In this document: piece by piece, positions 1 through 12,100 of the stretch
How the letters are laid out: every line of letters starts with the position of its first letter
How positions within the stretch are numbered: the stretch's first letter is position 1
From: Pomphorhynchus laevis
Lineage: Eukaryota > Acanthocephala > Palaeacanthocephala > Echinorhynchida > Pomphorhynchidae
Length of the DNA stretch: 64,000 bases
NCBI GenBank assembly: GCA_012934845.2
Contig: WNNJ02003776.1
Coordinates: 186,001-250,000 of the forward strand
Direction of reading: 5' to 3'
Program-made: the position numbers and the translations under genes
The notes under the pieces: model-generated
What the model was told of the DNA's origin: nothing
What the model saw: only the letters and a program-made list of their open reading frames with translations
Databases searched by the model: none

Positions 1-470
1 AAATAAAAAATAAAAGATATATACGCAGCGAAAAAAAAGCGAGAAACTCGGATGATGAAATAAAGAACGGTAAAAAACGAGCCGGGGAGAATACGGCAGG
101 CACTAGGACGATGCCAACAGTTGGAATTGCGATACCTTCGGCATCGAAATTCCGAAGGTACGCAGCCGAAAGGTATCCGATACCGAAGATACTCAGCCGA
201 AAGAGGACTGCATATTGAGAGGAATCAAGTTGTGGTTGGATGGAGACGAACATATTTGGAGCAAGTTGGGCGTGGTAAAGAGGATATGTAATGTATGAAT
301 GAACACGACCGTCATTTGTAGCGTTTGATGTTCAAAGTGCCGCTATATTGGTATACAATCACTGTTGTAAACATACCTTAATTTTGGTATCAGTGACAAT
401 AAAGAATTGTTGAATGATATATAAAGTATTTTTGTTGGTAAACCGTTCGTTGTTTTTGAAGCAAAAACCC
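1..470. other. Unassigned flank with a short tandem repeat and a possible poly(A) signal
   Basis: No gene recognised. Positions 152-172 and 183-203 are near-identical 21-base blocks sharing the core CAGCCGAAAG, 31 bases apart. A canonical AATAAA lies at 398-403 on the plus strand in an AT-rich setting, so this may be the 3' end of a transcript or of an unidentified repeat that starts before the window. Confidence 0.3.
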
Positions 471-490
471 TATTGCATGTTGATTTGAAT

Positions 491-850
491 TATGCCTAAA
501 AATACTAAAAATGGTGACGGGGGTGAGCTACTTAGTGAGGGTAAGCTTTGGTCAATGCTGATGAAGCAGTGAGAATATAATAGTAGCTTTATGCAAACGA
601 TAAATACGTTGTTAGAAGAGCGATAAGAAGACAGCAAGAGTCACCAAATGATGTTTCGAAAATTCCTTGAAGACAAATGATACTATACAAAGGAAACTGA
701 CAATATGATACTATTGTCAGTTTGTTCATCATGTAAATGCAATGAAACATACGGATGATAAAGCGTTTAAAGAAATTCTGCTTGCATCGATTGAACCACA
801 ATTTTTGTTGTTGCTAAATTGTTTTTTGTTTGTGAAGCAAAGAACCCTAA
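491..850 (+). other. Broken coding-like remnant, family not assigned
   Basis: A reading frame opens at an ATG at 491 and stays coding-like in composition (charged, Met- and Glu-rich) over about 300 bases, but it is broken. It could be the start of an old retroelement ORF. No domain is recognisable, so no family is proposed. Confidence 0.25.
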
Positions 851-1615
851 AACTACCTTTAATTAATATCGTATAGATGACATATTTAAATTTACAATAA
901 ACATATTTTTGCATAAGCATTCATGCATACCATATAATATAAAATATAATACATTAAATAATGAAATTTTAAGAATTGCAACAATATGTAATGATATTGG
1001 CTTTCTTTAAAATCATTTAAATAATTTAATAGATACATATTTTAAACTAGGTTACTATAAAAATAACATCAAGCAGAAAATAGTAAAATATATAAATCAA
1101 CACAATAATATAAAGAATAAATTTAAACTCTTAAGTGCCAAATTTTTATGGATGGATAATAAATAATATACTTTGTATTAGAATAAGATACTAGATAGTT
1201 TTATCAGAGGAAATACATCATTAGCATGTATTTGGCACTGCTGCTATGTTGGGTAGAGCAGTTAGGGGCGAAACTTGATAGCCTAGCAGTTCCTCCTGAT
1301 TACCTCTAATTCTTATTCTGATACAACGTCTGTTATTTATTAGTCAATTCATAAAAATTGACTTTTATTTTATAATACAATTTTTTATTTTAACATCTTT
1401 ATTATATATTAAATATTTTAACATATTTATTAAATATTTTAACATTTTTTTATTTTATATAAGATATAAAATCTTATATAAAATTATTAAATTATTAATA
1501 ATTAGTTCAATATTTATTATTAGTTCATTATTTATATTTTAATTATTTAATTTTTATTTAGCATTATTTTTAATTTATAAATTGGATACAATACGTAGAC
1601 TCAGTTAGCTAATCT
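851..1615 (+). mobile_element. Naiad-type Penelope-like element, 3' end
   Basis: This stretch holds the last part of the RT thumb region (read on plus to the conserved WMDN-K-stop near 1165), then the family's 3' tail. The tail contains the block with GCTGCTATG and GCAGTTCCTCCTGAT, the hairpin GTCAATTCATAAAAATTGAC, a long AT-rich run and the terminal motif TACGTAGACTCAGTTAGCT near 1592. It matches about ten other tails in the window. The 5' side is truncated. Confidence 0.8.
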
Positions 1616-2140
1616 GATTAATTCAAATTGTGTTGGAATGCTCTTCCATAACTTCGCATCAGAACTATCCGGTTCTACAGATCCCTTAGTTTTCACCACC
1701 TCATATTTTATAAAATATTCGTCTAACTGTTAGAACGTGAAAGCATATATTCGGTAGTTATCTATCACAAGAACTTTAGTTTTCGCTGAGTTATGTAAAT
1801 TTAAAGCAAAATTTGTTGTTCTATTAATATCTCCTTTACAGTTTTACCATTTATAACTTCATTATAGATAAATGCCTACAAGAGAGTGATCACTTGACAA
1901 AACTTTATCAGCTCTGTTAAAGTTGTCCCAATAATATTATTAATTATTATTAATGGTTTTGAAAATTATTAATTATTAAAATTATTAATTATTAATTATA
2001 ATTAATGGACTGGTTAAAAAATTGTCTTGATTATAAATACTTTCAATTTACCTGGGAGCTAACCGAATGGAATCTCCCTTCCTATTTAAATCAAATATCT
2101 GGCGTTTATCTAAATAATATATACAAGCTTAAGCATACAA
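1616..2140. other. AT-rich stretch, no gene seen
   Basis: Positions 1930-2010 are an ATTATTA-rich low-complexity run. Nothing else was recognised. Confidence 0.5.
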
Positions 2141-2141
2141 T

Positions 2142-2560
2142 AAGGCGAATCAAAGAGGATAAGACGAATCAGAAAGAATAAGACGAATCAGAGAGGATAA
2201 GACGAATCAAACACAACTATATCAAGCAATTATGGAGAATTGAATCTCTCTGGCTAACTATCTGCTTATATTCAATGTATTATGAGAACGAGCTAATAAT
2301 CTACAGTATTTCCTATCAACTCAACCACTCAAACTTTATCAATGGTTCATTTATGATGAACAATGATTGCATTAACTCGATTTTAACAACTCGAAAATTT
2401 GTGCTTGAAATAGTATGAATTCAGTTTGTAGAAGTTGTGATTGTAAAGGCAGGTCGTAATTGCGTTGATTGTTCTGCTTCAAAATACTGCAACAAAGAGT
2501 TAGTTGACAAGTATTCCGTTGATAATGATAAATGATTGCAGCATTTAGCCTTAACTAATG
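2142..2560 (+). pseudogene. 5' end remnant of a CXC-RLE LINE
   Basis: About four units of a 19-base tandem repeat (core AAGACGAATCAGA, 2142-2215) precede a decayed cysteine cluster near 2430-2505. In two frames it reads C-x2-C-x-C-K followed by KAGRNCVDCSASKYCN, matching the N-terminal cluster of the intact elements (C-x2-C-x-CAK...C-x2-C-x4-C). A short tandem repeat ahead of the cysteine cluster is also seen in the copies at 8898 and 26306, so this is most likely a decayed element start. Nothing after about 2560 can be read as RT. Confidence 0.55.
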
Positions 2561-2754
2561 CAATTCGTGATTCCACGGCTTGTGTATACTTAGAATTAAA
2601 ATGAACTAACTGAGATTGTCCTTATACTCCTTAGTAAAAGTACCTCGACAAATATCTAGAGAATTTTTCAAAAGATTACTTTTGTGGGTACTGTATCGCA
2701 AAGAATTTATTTGATATCAAGCAATATCTAAAATCCACTGTATTTGGCATAGAT

Positions 2755-2960
2755 CAGGGATCTCAAACTCAATTTATCTAAGGGCCACTGAAGTTGGAGT
2801 CTATATGAGATCAGGATCTATATGAGAACATAATTTATTATACATTTGATACAATCTTCGGTTCCCTCAAATGGGCCTTTGTGCAATTAATTATGATTTT
2901 GTCATTATTCTGTGATTGGATGCGTGCTGGTAGGAAAATACCCTACAGGCATGCCACAGC
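2755..2960. mobile_element. Possible hAT-type DNA transposon terminus
   Basis: The sequence CAGGGATCTCAAACTCAATT at 2755 followed by AAGGGCCACTG resembles the inverted terminus seen in many animal hAT elements (CAGGG...CTCAAACTC...GGGCCAC). I found no matching opposite end and no transposase, so at most this is a fragment. The 3' limit is arbitrary. Confidence 0.35.
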
Positions 2961-3047
2961 GAGAACTGGGCGATCTTAGACAAACAGAAGAGGATCGAGC
3001 AATTGCAAACGAAATTTTTCTTTCATCAGTGCCAAAGTTTCGGAATA

Positions 3048-3665
3048 TTACTGTCTTGAGCGATGCGCCTTAATCGCAGCTAGTGATTTCGGAAATAGTC
3101 TCATCTCGTCGCCCATACCACCCGACGTGGAGAAGACGAGATGCAAGAATCTGCTCCGTTCAAGACTCACAATGCGTTCACTGTATTTCGTCTTTTTTCT
3201 TGCTTCATTGCTGGCAAACACGGATGCGGGGGCATCACAAGCATACGATTGAGCGTGAATGTTAAAGATGGTGACGTCTACGTGACGAATTGTTGTAAGC
3301 TCCTGGGCGAGCAAGTCCGGCACGATATTGTGCCGGAATGAAGGCAACCCTCTTCGTTTGCAGGAAAGGGCATGGCTGATATTAACGCTATCTCCGCACG
3401 CGCAGACGTTCGTACTCAATTCAGTGAGCGTCCAACTGTACCGGGCGCAGAGTGCATCTATAAATTCATTGCGACTTAGGTGGAAGCGTTTCCTCCTTAC
3501 TGGTAGGGCCCTTAACCACGAGGAGGCGCCATCCCTGGAGGCATGATAGATGATTTGGGTTGTGACCAGACCGAGTCTAGCCACGCTTGGCTGTAATCTA
3601 TCGATACACAATTTGCGTCGTTCTACACGACCCAGATTCATAACGCGGTCTTGTAGTAAGCGCAA
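3048..3665 (-). pseudogene. C-terminal fragment of a CXC-RLE LINE
   Basis: The 205-codon frame aligns by eye with the C-terminal third of the intact elements. It has GASSWL...NEFIDALCARYSW, the knuckle CACG...HALSC (C-x-C...H-x3-C), RHN, then a jump to DVTIFN and EARKKTKYSERI. The segment between the RHN motif and DVTIFN is shorter than in the intact proteins, so part of the nuclease domain is missing, including the first acidic motif. It is GC-richer than its surroundings. It lies on the opposite strand to the 5' remnant at 2142, so they are separate insertions. Confidence 0.7.
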
Positions 3666-4140
3666 AGTTTATCCAGTTTTTCCGGTTTCATATGTATCGC
3701 ATATCTTCGAAGAACAACCGAATTCCGTGTGTGCAGAGAACCTTGGGTCACATACGCCAATACACCATCGCTTATCGGGGAAGTTAAGATCGCCATCCAG
3801 TCTTCGTCTACTCGTCGTCCGATGACTGCTGGAACGAACTTTCGTTGATAGATTGGTACAGACAGTCTGTGTGGGACTGTCTGTACAATTTTTCATCGTA
3901 TTAAATTGTATGTTTATAAATTTGATCACACAAAACTCAATTACTTAATTTTATTCTTCGTGCCAATAATAATTTTGAATTAAATACTGTTGTAGTTATC
4001 ATTAAATTTGTGGAATCGGCATAGTTAACCTTGTTAATTGTAATCACTTACGTCGATTTAATTCGTTGAAGTTCATAAGATTTTAACATTGATGTTTAAC
4101 ATAAGACGTTTCTGGTGATTTTTCTCATTTGTGACATTTT

Positions 4141-5720
4141 TATTTGCTGAGGAAGTACGACGAGATTAGGTCTCTAGTCAGTATTAACTGGGAAAGTCTC
4201 ATCGTGAGTGACAAATCCTTCGGGCTGATTCCCTGCCAAGTATTCAGGAGTCCTGATAAAGACAGTAGAACAAGAGGCGACCGAATTCGGATCATTGATT
4301 ATCGAGGAAGAATCCACGATTGTTTAAGAGCATCTTTAGATATCATTGCAGATTATTGGGTTTTTCTTTTCAACTGCTTTCAACTGCTTTCCTGAATCTT
4401 GGAAAGAAGGTATTATTAAGGTATCGTATAATGGAAAGGATGACGCTTATAATGTTGATTCTTATCGTGGTATTGCTATTCTTAACCATACCTATAAGCT
4501 TTTATCCTTCGCCGTGACTAGTCGCATTATTATATTTCGCGAATATTTGCTTCCACATGAACAATCCGGTTCATGAATTGAATATTGTCAGGAATGAAGT
4601 ATATAAATCATTTTCTGTTAGAAAGCCTTTATATCCCATATTCGTAAATTTTGCTAAGTCTTATGACTATGTTAATCGCCCATTGCTGCTTTTCAAATTA
4701 GCTCATTATTTCCACATAAATGGTAGATTACTACAGTTAATAAAATACATCTTAGAACCAAACTACCTCAAAGTTTTTGACAGCCTAAATTACCCTGATT
4801 ATTTCTCATCTACTCCGGGTATAATGCAGGGCAACCATCTGATACCTCGTAAAATTTGTTATGGTATTATCTCGATAATGACAGTAATGTATGATAAGGA
4901 TCTAGTTATTATGTCTACAAATTGAAAATAAATGTGCACAAATCTAAGGCTGTAAAATTTAGGTGTGGAGGTCAATTAAGGAAAAAGGATACGCCTATTT
5001 TAGATTCTCGGTTTCTTGAATTCTGTAGGAATATTGCATGTATTGGGTTTCGTTGAATTCTAGATGGTTATTCACCTCCCATGTCGAGCAAAAGCTTCGA
5101 AGATAACTATGGCTACCTGTAGTGTAAATAATCTGGGTTTTGTGTCATACGAGAGTGCTATTAAATACTTTCGTGTAATGCTATTGCCAATTTTCACATA
5201 CGGTTTACCGGTAATGTAGTCGGGCTCATCCCATTTGATTTTTGCTCAAATAGCTAACTGTCAGAGCAGATTTATTAAACACATTGTGGATATTTCAGTG
5301 AAATGTTCGTCTACATCGTTCGCCGTATTATCTCGTATTCCCACGTGCTCTAATTATGTTCGCGTGATCTTCAATTTACCAAAGCTCAAGTGTTTTAGAT
5401 TAATGAATCTAAATTTATTCTGAAAAGATACAAACTTAACCCTGATATTTATTAATCACCCTAATTTTTACAGTCTCGGTGGCAGCAGGCTTGTTATATT
5501 AAGAGACCATTACTATGGAGTTTTCTATTCCCGGTTATCATGATAAATTTTGCATTATTAATATTCCAATTCATCCAGTCTCCATTCAATGTAAATGTAT
5601 ATCCTGTACATCTCATTGTGCATCCTTTCTGCATGTTTTTCTTGTCCACATTCGTCTAAATTAAGATTAGCTAATATTGACAAACTACACAGATCCTGAT
5701 AATCCGCACACCTGCCTAAA
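4141..5720 (+). pseudogene. Decayed jockey/CR1-like LINE (RT and C-terminal knuckle)
   Basis: Several short frames read on plus give successive RT pieces: FPESWKEG with a SYRGIAIL-like motif near 4395-4500, a polymerase A-like segment (FVNFAKSYDYVNR, about 4640-4680), GIMQGN (about 4820), a late block MIFAQIANCQSRFIKHIV (5235) and a C-terminal Cys/His segment near 5590-5660. The late block closely resembles the element at 44824-45352 (minus), so both belong to one family. The catalytic YADD was not found. Many stops and shifts mean it is long dead. The 3' side ends in a short ATT-rich tail just before the first TTCAACAGCCGGA at 5781. Confidence 0.65.
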
Positions 5721-5780
5721 TTTCTATTGAAGTATTAACATGTATATAACAGGCAGTAAATATTTTTATTATTATTAGTA

Positions 5781-5793
5781 TTCAACAGCCGGA
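5781..5793. repeat. Array junction repeat 1 (TTCAACAGCCGGA)
   Basis: First of five copies of TTCAACAGCCGGA. The others are at 8885-8897, 12258-12270, 12519-12531 and 12709-12720 (last copy lacking the first T). Each later copy follows an A-rich tail and precedes the next element, as expected for a target-site duplication that has been re-used. Confidence 0.85.
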
Positions 5794-8700
5794 TAATCTG
5801 ACACATATTATTATCATCATGCCGCGCGGTGTTCCTTCCTCAATACCCAAATGTTGCAACTGTAATTCAAGTGCCGCCCGTTGTATTCGGTGTCCTTGTG
5901 CAAAATCAAAGAAACAATGTTTAAACTGTGTAGCCCCACACTGTACACGCAAACTAGTTGATCCTTGTCTAACCCACAACTCGAATGACTCAATCGTTGC
6001 CACCACAGATGGAGATGCAGCTTTATCTCAAAAAACGCTAAGATCCCAAATCGATTCAAGAAACCAATCACAAGCTATCGGACATATTTTTGGATCATTA
6101 AGTCACCAGAACTCCGCAAATATAATCGACACATTATTCAATAATTTAAAGCATTGGATACCAAATTTAATGGATTTACCAATTTGTAATGATAGTAAGG
6201 AATTTATCGATATGTTAACTGAATGCTTCGCGCACTTTAATACCGACAAGCGAACTGACTACGATCCTCTAAAACAGGCGACGGTAATGTGCCAGCTAAT
6301 TCTACAACGCATTCCAAGTCGCAAGACAAGTTTTATAAGAAAAACGTTGGCGCGAAGAATCACACTTTGGAGAAATAATGATCTGCTAAAACTCATGGCT
6401 GAAGCGGAATATTTACAAAAAATGAAATATCACTCAATTAAATTAGGAAGTCGAAAAACCAAATGCGAAATAAAGAGGATTATTAACTTGGTTCGAAATT
6501 GCAAGATAGGTAAAGCTTCACGGACACTAGATACAAAAGAAAATCGAGGTGTTCTTGATTTAGACAGTATTATAGACAACCAAACCGTGTTATCAATTCT
6601 TAAAGATCTTCATCCTACACCTGAACCTGTTAATGAAGAATTCGTACTACAAGGCGATGTAGAAGGCAGGGTTGAACACTATGACGTAAGATTCAGTGAC
6701 CTGACTCCAGCTGACATTATCCATGCAGCGAGGATTACAACGGGATCTGCTGGTCCGTCTGGAGTCGACGCGGATGGCTGGAAAAACTTTCTGACACATC
6801 ATGGAAATGCATCTAGCAAGTTGGCTATCCAAATATGCGAATTTACAATCAAAATAGCGATGGACACAATTGATCCGATACGATTAGATGCATACACAGT
6901 CAGCCGCCTCGTACCTCTTGATAGGAACCCAGGAGTGAGGCCAGTTGGAATTGGAGAAACATTACGAAGAATCATTGGACGAGTAGTACTGAACCACGTA
7001 TCCAAAGATATCACTTCTGTTTGTAACAATTTTCAACTTTGTGCGGGTCAGCGATGTGGAACGGAAGTGGCGGTTCACACAATGCGAGAGGCATTTGAAA
7101 AGACACCAGACTCATGTATACTCATGATAGACGCGAAAAATGCATTCAACCAAATAAACAGAAATCTGGCACTCAGAAATATAAAATATATTTGTCCATC
7201 CCTGGATAAAATCCTACATAACACATATGGACGCACATCCGATCTGGTCGTGAATGGTACGGTACTACACTCCGCCGAAGGCTTTACGCAGGGTGATCCT
7301 CTAGCAATGGCAGCTTTTGCCCTGGCGTCCATTCCTCTGATCAACCGTTTAAAGGAAGTGGCGCCGGGTGCGAAACACGTTTGGTATGCTGATGACGGGG
7401 GATGCGTCGGCACAATAGCAGAATTGGAAAAAATATGGAAAGAGCTACAGAGATGTGGTCCATCCTTTGGATACTTCATCAATCCCCGGAAGTGTACACT
7501 ATTAGCTCATAAAGATTTAGTTGAAAATGCTGCAGTTGCTTTAACTCAACAAGGAGTTGCTATGAGGAAGGATGGAGTTAAATATCTAGGAAGTTTTATT
7601 GGAGAATATGATTTTGTGCACAACAAATGTTCAGATTTAGTTGAGAAATGGAAGAATACTTTAGATAAACTACAAAGCGTTAGCACTCAGGAGGCTTTCG
7701 CTAGCTATCTACTTCTAACAAAGGCGATACAACCCAAATTATCGTATATTGAACGTACGTGCTATATGCAACAAGCGTGGTTAAAGCCATTCCACTCTAA
7801 GCTGTTCAATGATGTACTACCTGAAATGCTGGGATACATAGGTCAGGACAACGAAGCTGAGATGATAATATCACTCCCGAATCGTTTTGGAGGGCTGGGA
7901 ATCATAAACCAATTAAGAACGTGCGGTTCAGAGTATGAAAACTCGGTCAAGATTTGTAATCCCGCAATGAAAGGTCTAATAGGTGATGACTTGGAAACCC
8001 AGCAGAAGCAAATATACAAAGAAATCAAAGAATGTAACAAGAGAGAGACAGTACGATACAGGCAAAGTATAATAGAATTATCACCCAGAGATCTATTTAC
8101 AATTTTTGAAAACGCGAGCAAAAGTGGAGCTTCGGCGTGGCTCAGCAGTAATCACGGAGCTAAAGATTTGTTCCTTAATACTCGCGAGTTTCACGATGCT
8201 CTGTTAGCTCGTTATGACTGGCAAACCTCGAATCATGGAAGGTGTGAATGCGGTAAAAGCAATGAAGTCGCACATATACTGTCTTGCAGAACTGGAGGAA
8301 TGACATTTGTACGCCACAATAGCATTAAGAGTGAACTTGCGAATCAAATTCAAAAAGTATGTCGAAGGGTAATCCAAGAACCAATATTACAGAATGTACC
8401 CGAGACCACGTCATTTGAAGCAACATCGACGACTAGGGATCGTAATGCAAGGGCAGACATTGTGTGTAACGGCCTATTCGGACATGTGACGGAGCGGTCC
8501 TTCCTGGACATTTGCATTTTTAATAGTTTTGCTCCATCGTATGCAACGAGTCACATGTCAAATCCCTTTGTATATCACGAGGAAAGGAAGAATGGTAAAT
8601 ACAAAGAACGTATAAACAGAATTGATCGGGCTCATTTTCATCCATTTGTTATGTCAACAACGGGTGGATTGGGAAACGCGGCTAACACTGTGTTAAAAAA

Positions 8701-8884
8701 GGTAGCATCAATGCATGCTTTGCAAGGACCACAGAATTACGCCGAGATAATACACACATACAGATGCCGTTTGTCGAGAATGATGGCTCGAGTAGTATCA
8801 ATGTCCATGCAGGGCGTTTGTAGCCAGACGCTAGAATTGTAAAACATGACAAATCATAAATGTATTATTATTTAAAAAAAAAAA
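5794..8884 (+). mobile_element. CXC-RLE LINE copy A1, full-length
   Basis: A 3.1-kb element bounded by TTCAACAGCCGGA repeats. The 5' UTR is only about 25 bases. One ORF (5819-8842) fills nearly the whole element, and a 42-base 3' UTR ends in an A11 tail. No ORF1, LTR or terminal inverted repeat is present. First unit of the array. Confidence 0.9.
5819..8842 (+). CDS. Reverse transcriptase with N-terminal cysteine cluster and C-terminal RLE-like nuclease
   Basis: Uninterrupted 1007-residue retrotransposon protein, presumed to nick target DNA and reverse-transcribe its own RNA there. Residues 12-42 are a cysteine cluster (CC-x-C...C-x2-C-x-CAK...C-x2-C-x4-C), a probable nucleic-acid-binding knuckle. 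RT motifs: SAGPSG (310-315), GVRPVGIGE (372-380), LMIDAKNAF (435-443), EGFTQGDPLAM (487-497) and WYADD (522-526). C-terminal: CECG...H-x3-C (809-823), RHN (832-834), then R-A-D (D880), LDI (D897) and E-x5-KY (K927), spaced like the PD-(D/E)-x-K core of R2-type endonucleases. The start is the first ATG after the 25-base leader, and the cysteine cluster follows at once. All catalytic positions I can identify are present, so it could still be active. The RLE assignment is by motif only. Confidence 0.88.
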   Translation: MPRGVPSSIPKCCNCNSSAARCIRCPCAKSKKQCLNCVAPHCTRKLVDPCLTHNSNDSIVATTDGDAALSQKTLRSQIDSRNQSQAIGHIFGSLSHQNSANIIDTLFNNLKHWIPNLMDLPICNDSKEFIDMLTECFAHFNTDKRTDYDPLKQATVMCQLILQRIPSRKTSFIRKTLARRITLWRNNDLLKLMAEAEYLQKMKYHSIKLGSRKTKCEIKRIINLVRNCKIGKASRTLDTKENRGVLDLDSIIDNQTVLSILKDLHPTPEPVNEEFVLQGDVEGRVEHYDVRFSDLTPADIIHAARITTGSAGPSGVDADGWKNFLTHHGNASSKLAIQICEFTIKIAMDTIDPIRLDAYTVSRLVPLDRNPGVRPVGIGETLRRIIGRVVLNHVSKDITSVCNNFQLCAGQRCGTEVAVHTMREAFEKTPDSCILMIDAKNAFNQINRNLALRNIKYICPSLDKILHNTYGRTSDLVVNGTVLHSAEGFTQGDPLAMAAFALASIPLINRLKEVAPGAKHVWYADDGGCVGTIAELEKIWKELQRCGPSFGYFINPRKCTLLAHKDLVENAAVALTQQGVAMRKDGVKYLGSFIGEYDFVHNKCSDLVEKWKNTLDKLQSVSTQEAFASYLLLTKAIQPKLSYIERTCYMQQAWLKPFHSKLFNDVLPEMLGYIGQDNEAEMIISLPNRFGGLGIINQLRTCGSEYENSVKICNPAMKGLIGDDLETQQKQIYKEIKECNKRETVRYRQSIIELSPRDLFTIFENASKSGASAWLSSNHGAKDLFLNTREFHDALLARYDWQTSNHGRCECGKSNEVAHILSCRTGGMTFVRHNSIKSELANQIQKVCRRVIQEPILQNVPETTSFEATSTTRDRNARADIVCNGLFGHVTERSFLDICIFNSFAPSYATSHMSNPFVYHEERKNGKYKERINRIDRAHFHPFVMSTTGGLGNAANTVLKKVASMHALQGPQNYAEIIHTYRCRLSRMMARVVSMSMQGVCSQTLEL

Positions 8885-8966
8885 TTCAACAGCCGGAATT
8901 CTTTTTTTTGACGTTAAAAAAGAATTGATTATTAAAGTACTTACATTTGAGATAAAATAACACACA

Positions 8967-9034
8967 ATAAATTCGATTACAAGATAAATTCGATTACAAG
9001 ATAAGTTTGATTACAAGATAAATTCGATTATTCG
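8967..9034 (+). repeat. 17-base tandem array in the A2 leader
   Basis: Four head-to-tail units of ATAAATTCGATTACAAG. Units 1 and 2 are identical, unit 3 has AAGTTTG and unit 4 ends ATTCG. The array sits just after the segment CATTTGAGATAAAATAACA, which recurs in the leader of the copy at 26306. Its position suggests a promoter or RNA-binding role, which is inference. Confidence 0.8.
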
Positions 9035-9125
9035 GAAGAAAATTTATAACTGTTCTAGCAAATTACAATAAAATAACATACACAAATTACAATCTAAATA
9101 CAAAGCAAATAACAATCCTCAATTA

Positions 9126-12100
9126 ATGCCAAAGGGCAAACCTGCGACTGAGCTGAAATGCTGTTCATGCAATGGCCCAAACGCGAAATGCAAAGGCTGT
9201 CAGTGTGCTAAGAAGAAAATATTTTGCTTAAACTGTTCCGCAGTAAATTGTACAAATCATCATGTTGATTCCAGTCCAACTGATATAACTAATGTGTCTA
9301 TGTCAACCATGAAACAAACTAATTCAAACCTATCAATGTCATATTATAGAGGTTGTCATGTTGCTCATCCACTAATTATCGATTGCACATACGATACATC
9401 AGGAGACTCTGAAAATTTATCCGTGATCGACATCTTTACGAGAGTTGTACATTGGCAACCTAACTTATTCAGACTTCCGAAATGTATAGAATCCAAAAAA
9501 TTTATATCAGAGCTTGCACGTATATACAGGGATTCGTTAACTAATTCGGAAGATTTTCATAAGTACATAATCTTTAGTCATCTAATTCTACAAAGGAACG
9601 TACGTAATACTATTAAATCATTAAAAGCAACTTTATCACGACGACTAGATCTGTGGTTCAAGAATGAATTTGGTAAATTATATGCGGAAGCCTTGGCGCT
9701 GCAAAGTATGAAAACATTGAAAGTGAAATCACCAAAAACAAACGACTGGCGCAAAAGCTTCATCTCACTAGTAGAGAGCTCTAGATTGAGCACAGCAATA
9801 CATCTTTTAGATCCTGAGTCTAAAGTTGGAGTTCCCTTGCTACCTGATGATTTGGTTGGTTCTAGATCCGTACGAGAATTATTACTTGACAAACACCCTG
9901 CGCAGGCTCCATTGAATCCAGATGCTATTAACTGGAAGGTCCAAATTACTGCTCCAAGTTTCCATTCAGTGATATTCGATTCTATTAACAGTGAATTAAT
10001 TATACACATGGCCAAACGGGTGAAAGGTGGTGCAGGTCCTTCTGGCTTAGATGCGTTAGCTTGGATGAATATGCTAACAAAATTTGGTAACGAATCAATA
10101 CAATTGGCTGAAGCTCTCTCAATATTTGCACGGTCTCTAGCAACTGAACACTTGCCTAATGATGTTACAAAAGTACTGACTACTAATAGATTAATTGCCT
10201 TAACGAAAGAATCAGGTATAAGGCCTATAGGCATTGGAGACGTTAGTAGAAGAATAATGTCAAAGGCTATTCTCTCTCTCCTTTCAGACGACATACAACA
10301 AGTTTGTGGACGATTACAAATGTGTGCTGGTCAGCGAGCCGGAGTTGAGTGTGTCACCCACGCAGTTCGTGATTGCTTGTTCAGAAATCCTGACGCAGTT
10401 CTTTTGACGATCGACGCAGATAATGCATTTAATAGAATTAACAGATCAGCAGCTCTTATTAACATTTCTCGCATATGTCCATCGATGTCTACAGTATTGC
10501 ACAACCTCTATGATAGTCCATCCCAATTATCGATTGGAAATGAATTTATAACATCTTACGAAGGCTTCACACAGGGCGATGTACTATCAATGTCTGCTTA
10601 CGCAGTAGCGACCATACCGCTATTGAAGGTCATCGAAGACAAATTCCCTCGTATCAATCAATTCTGGTACGCGGATGATGGTAATTTAGTCGGTGAAACT
10701 AATCAAATCTACAACTCATTCAAATTTCTATGCGAACACGGACCTGCTTTTGGATTCAATATAAATAAAGAAAAGTGTGTGCTGCTAACTACACCTGATA
10801 AAGCCACTGATATGTACAAACTGTTTAAAGACACAGGAATAAAAATCGCCGTCGATGGAACCATAGTATTGGGTGCTCCGATCGGGGATGATAATTATAT
10901 TCACAAAACGATAAGCTCCAAAATTTCTAAATACTGCTTACTTGTTGATCGTTTAGCTGACGTCGGTGTTATTGATTTACAGGTAAGCTATGCTAGTATG
11001 ACCAGAGCTTTGCAGCATAAATATATACACATGCAACGAACGACGAATTGCTTAAATGGCTGGTTCGATGAATTAAATGATACTATTCGGCGTCGCTTTG
11101 ACGAACTTTTTAATTTGAACTCAACGAACGACAATTCCATGTGGCCATTATTTTCGCTCCCATTAAGACATGGTGGTCTAGGCATAGTTGACCCACGAGT
11201 CACAGCACAAGTAGAGTTCGAAAACTCTGAGAAGCTATGTCTTCCTTATTTAGGCGGCTTGTATGGGGTTGAGTTAAAGGCGGAGCAAGATAAGTATATT
11301 TCCCAGATACGCACATCAAAAAACGAGATGCACAAATCGCTACTTATGGATAAGCTATCTGATTTAGATAAAACTACTATATGCATATTGGAGCACCTAC
11401 AAGTCAAGGGTGCTTCCTCATGGCTATCCACGTATCCTACAAATGACCGTTGTACTCGTCTTAATAATATGGAATTTCGGGATGCAATTGGAGCTCGGTA
11501 CAATAGACTGTCTTGCGATGTTCCCTTACATTGCCCATGCGGTGAACGAACATCACTGGCACACTCACTAACTTGTCCAACTGGAGGTCATCCTTCGATT
11601 AGACACGATTTGATTCGTGATATATTATCCAATACCATGACCGAAATTTGCGATAATGTCCAGACAGAACCAGCTTTGAAATCAGTACATCATAGTATCG
11701 TGTTCGAGCGCACAAGCACTTCTAGAGATCATGAAGCACGTTTAGACATTGCTTGCTATGGATTTTACGGAGGTCGTTCTGAGCGAACTTTATTCGACAC
11801 ATGCGTATTCAACGCATTCGCGCCGTCCAACCTCTCGAAGTCAACAACGTCCGCCTTTGAATTCCACGAAAAGCGAAAAATCGCAAAGTATCAAGAGAGA
11901 GTCATACTAATAGAGAGGGCAAACTTTGCGCCATTGGTGTTTTCTTGTTTTGGTGGTGAAAGTAAATCGTCGGTCACGATAATTCAGCGCATTGCTCGTA
12001 AATTGGCAATTAGAAAAAGACACACATATGCAGAGGAATTGACACGTCTTCGGTCAACGATTGGCATACAACTGGCTCGCTCAATTTCTTTATGCGTTCG

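Noticed and set aside
1-290. A transposase-like peptide at the left edge (VVVGWRRTYLEQVGRGKED)
   Set aside because: Only about 28 codons before a stop and no second motif. Too little to assign a family.
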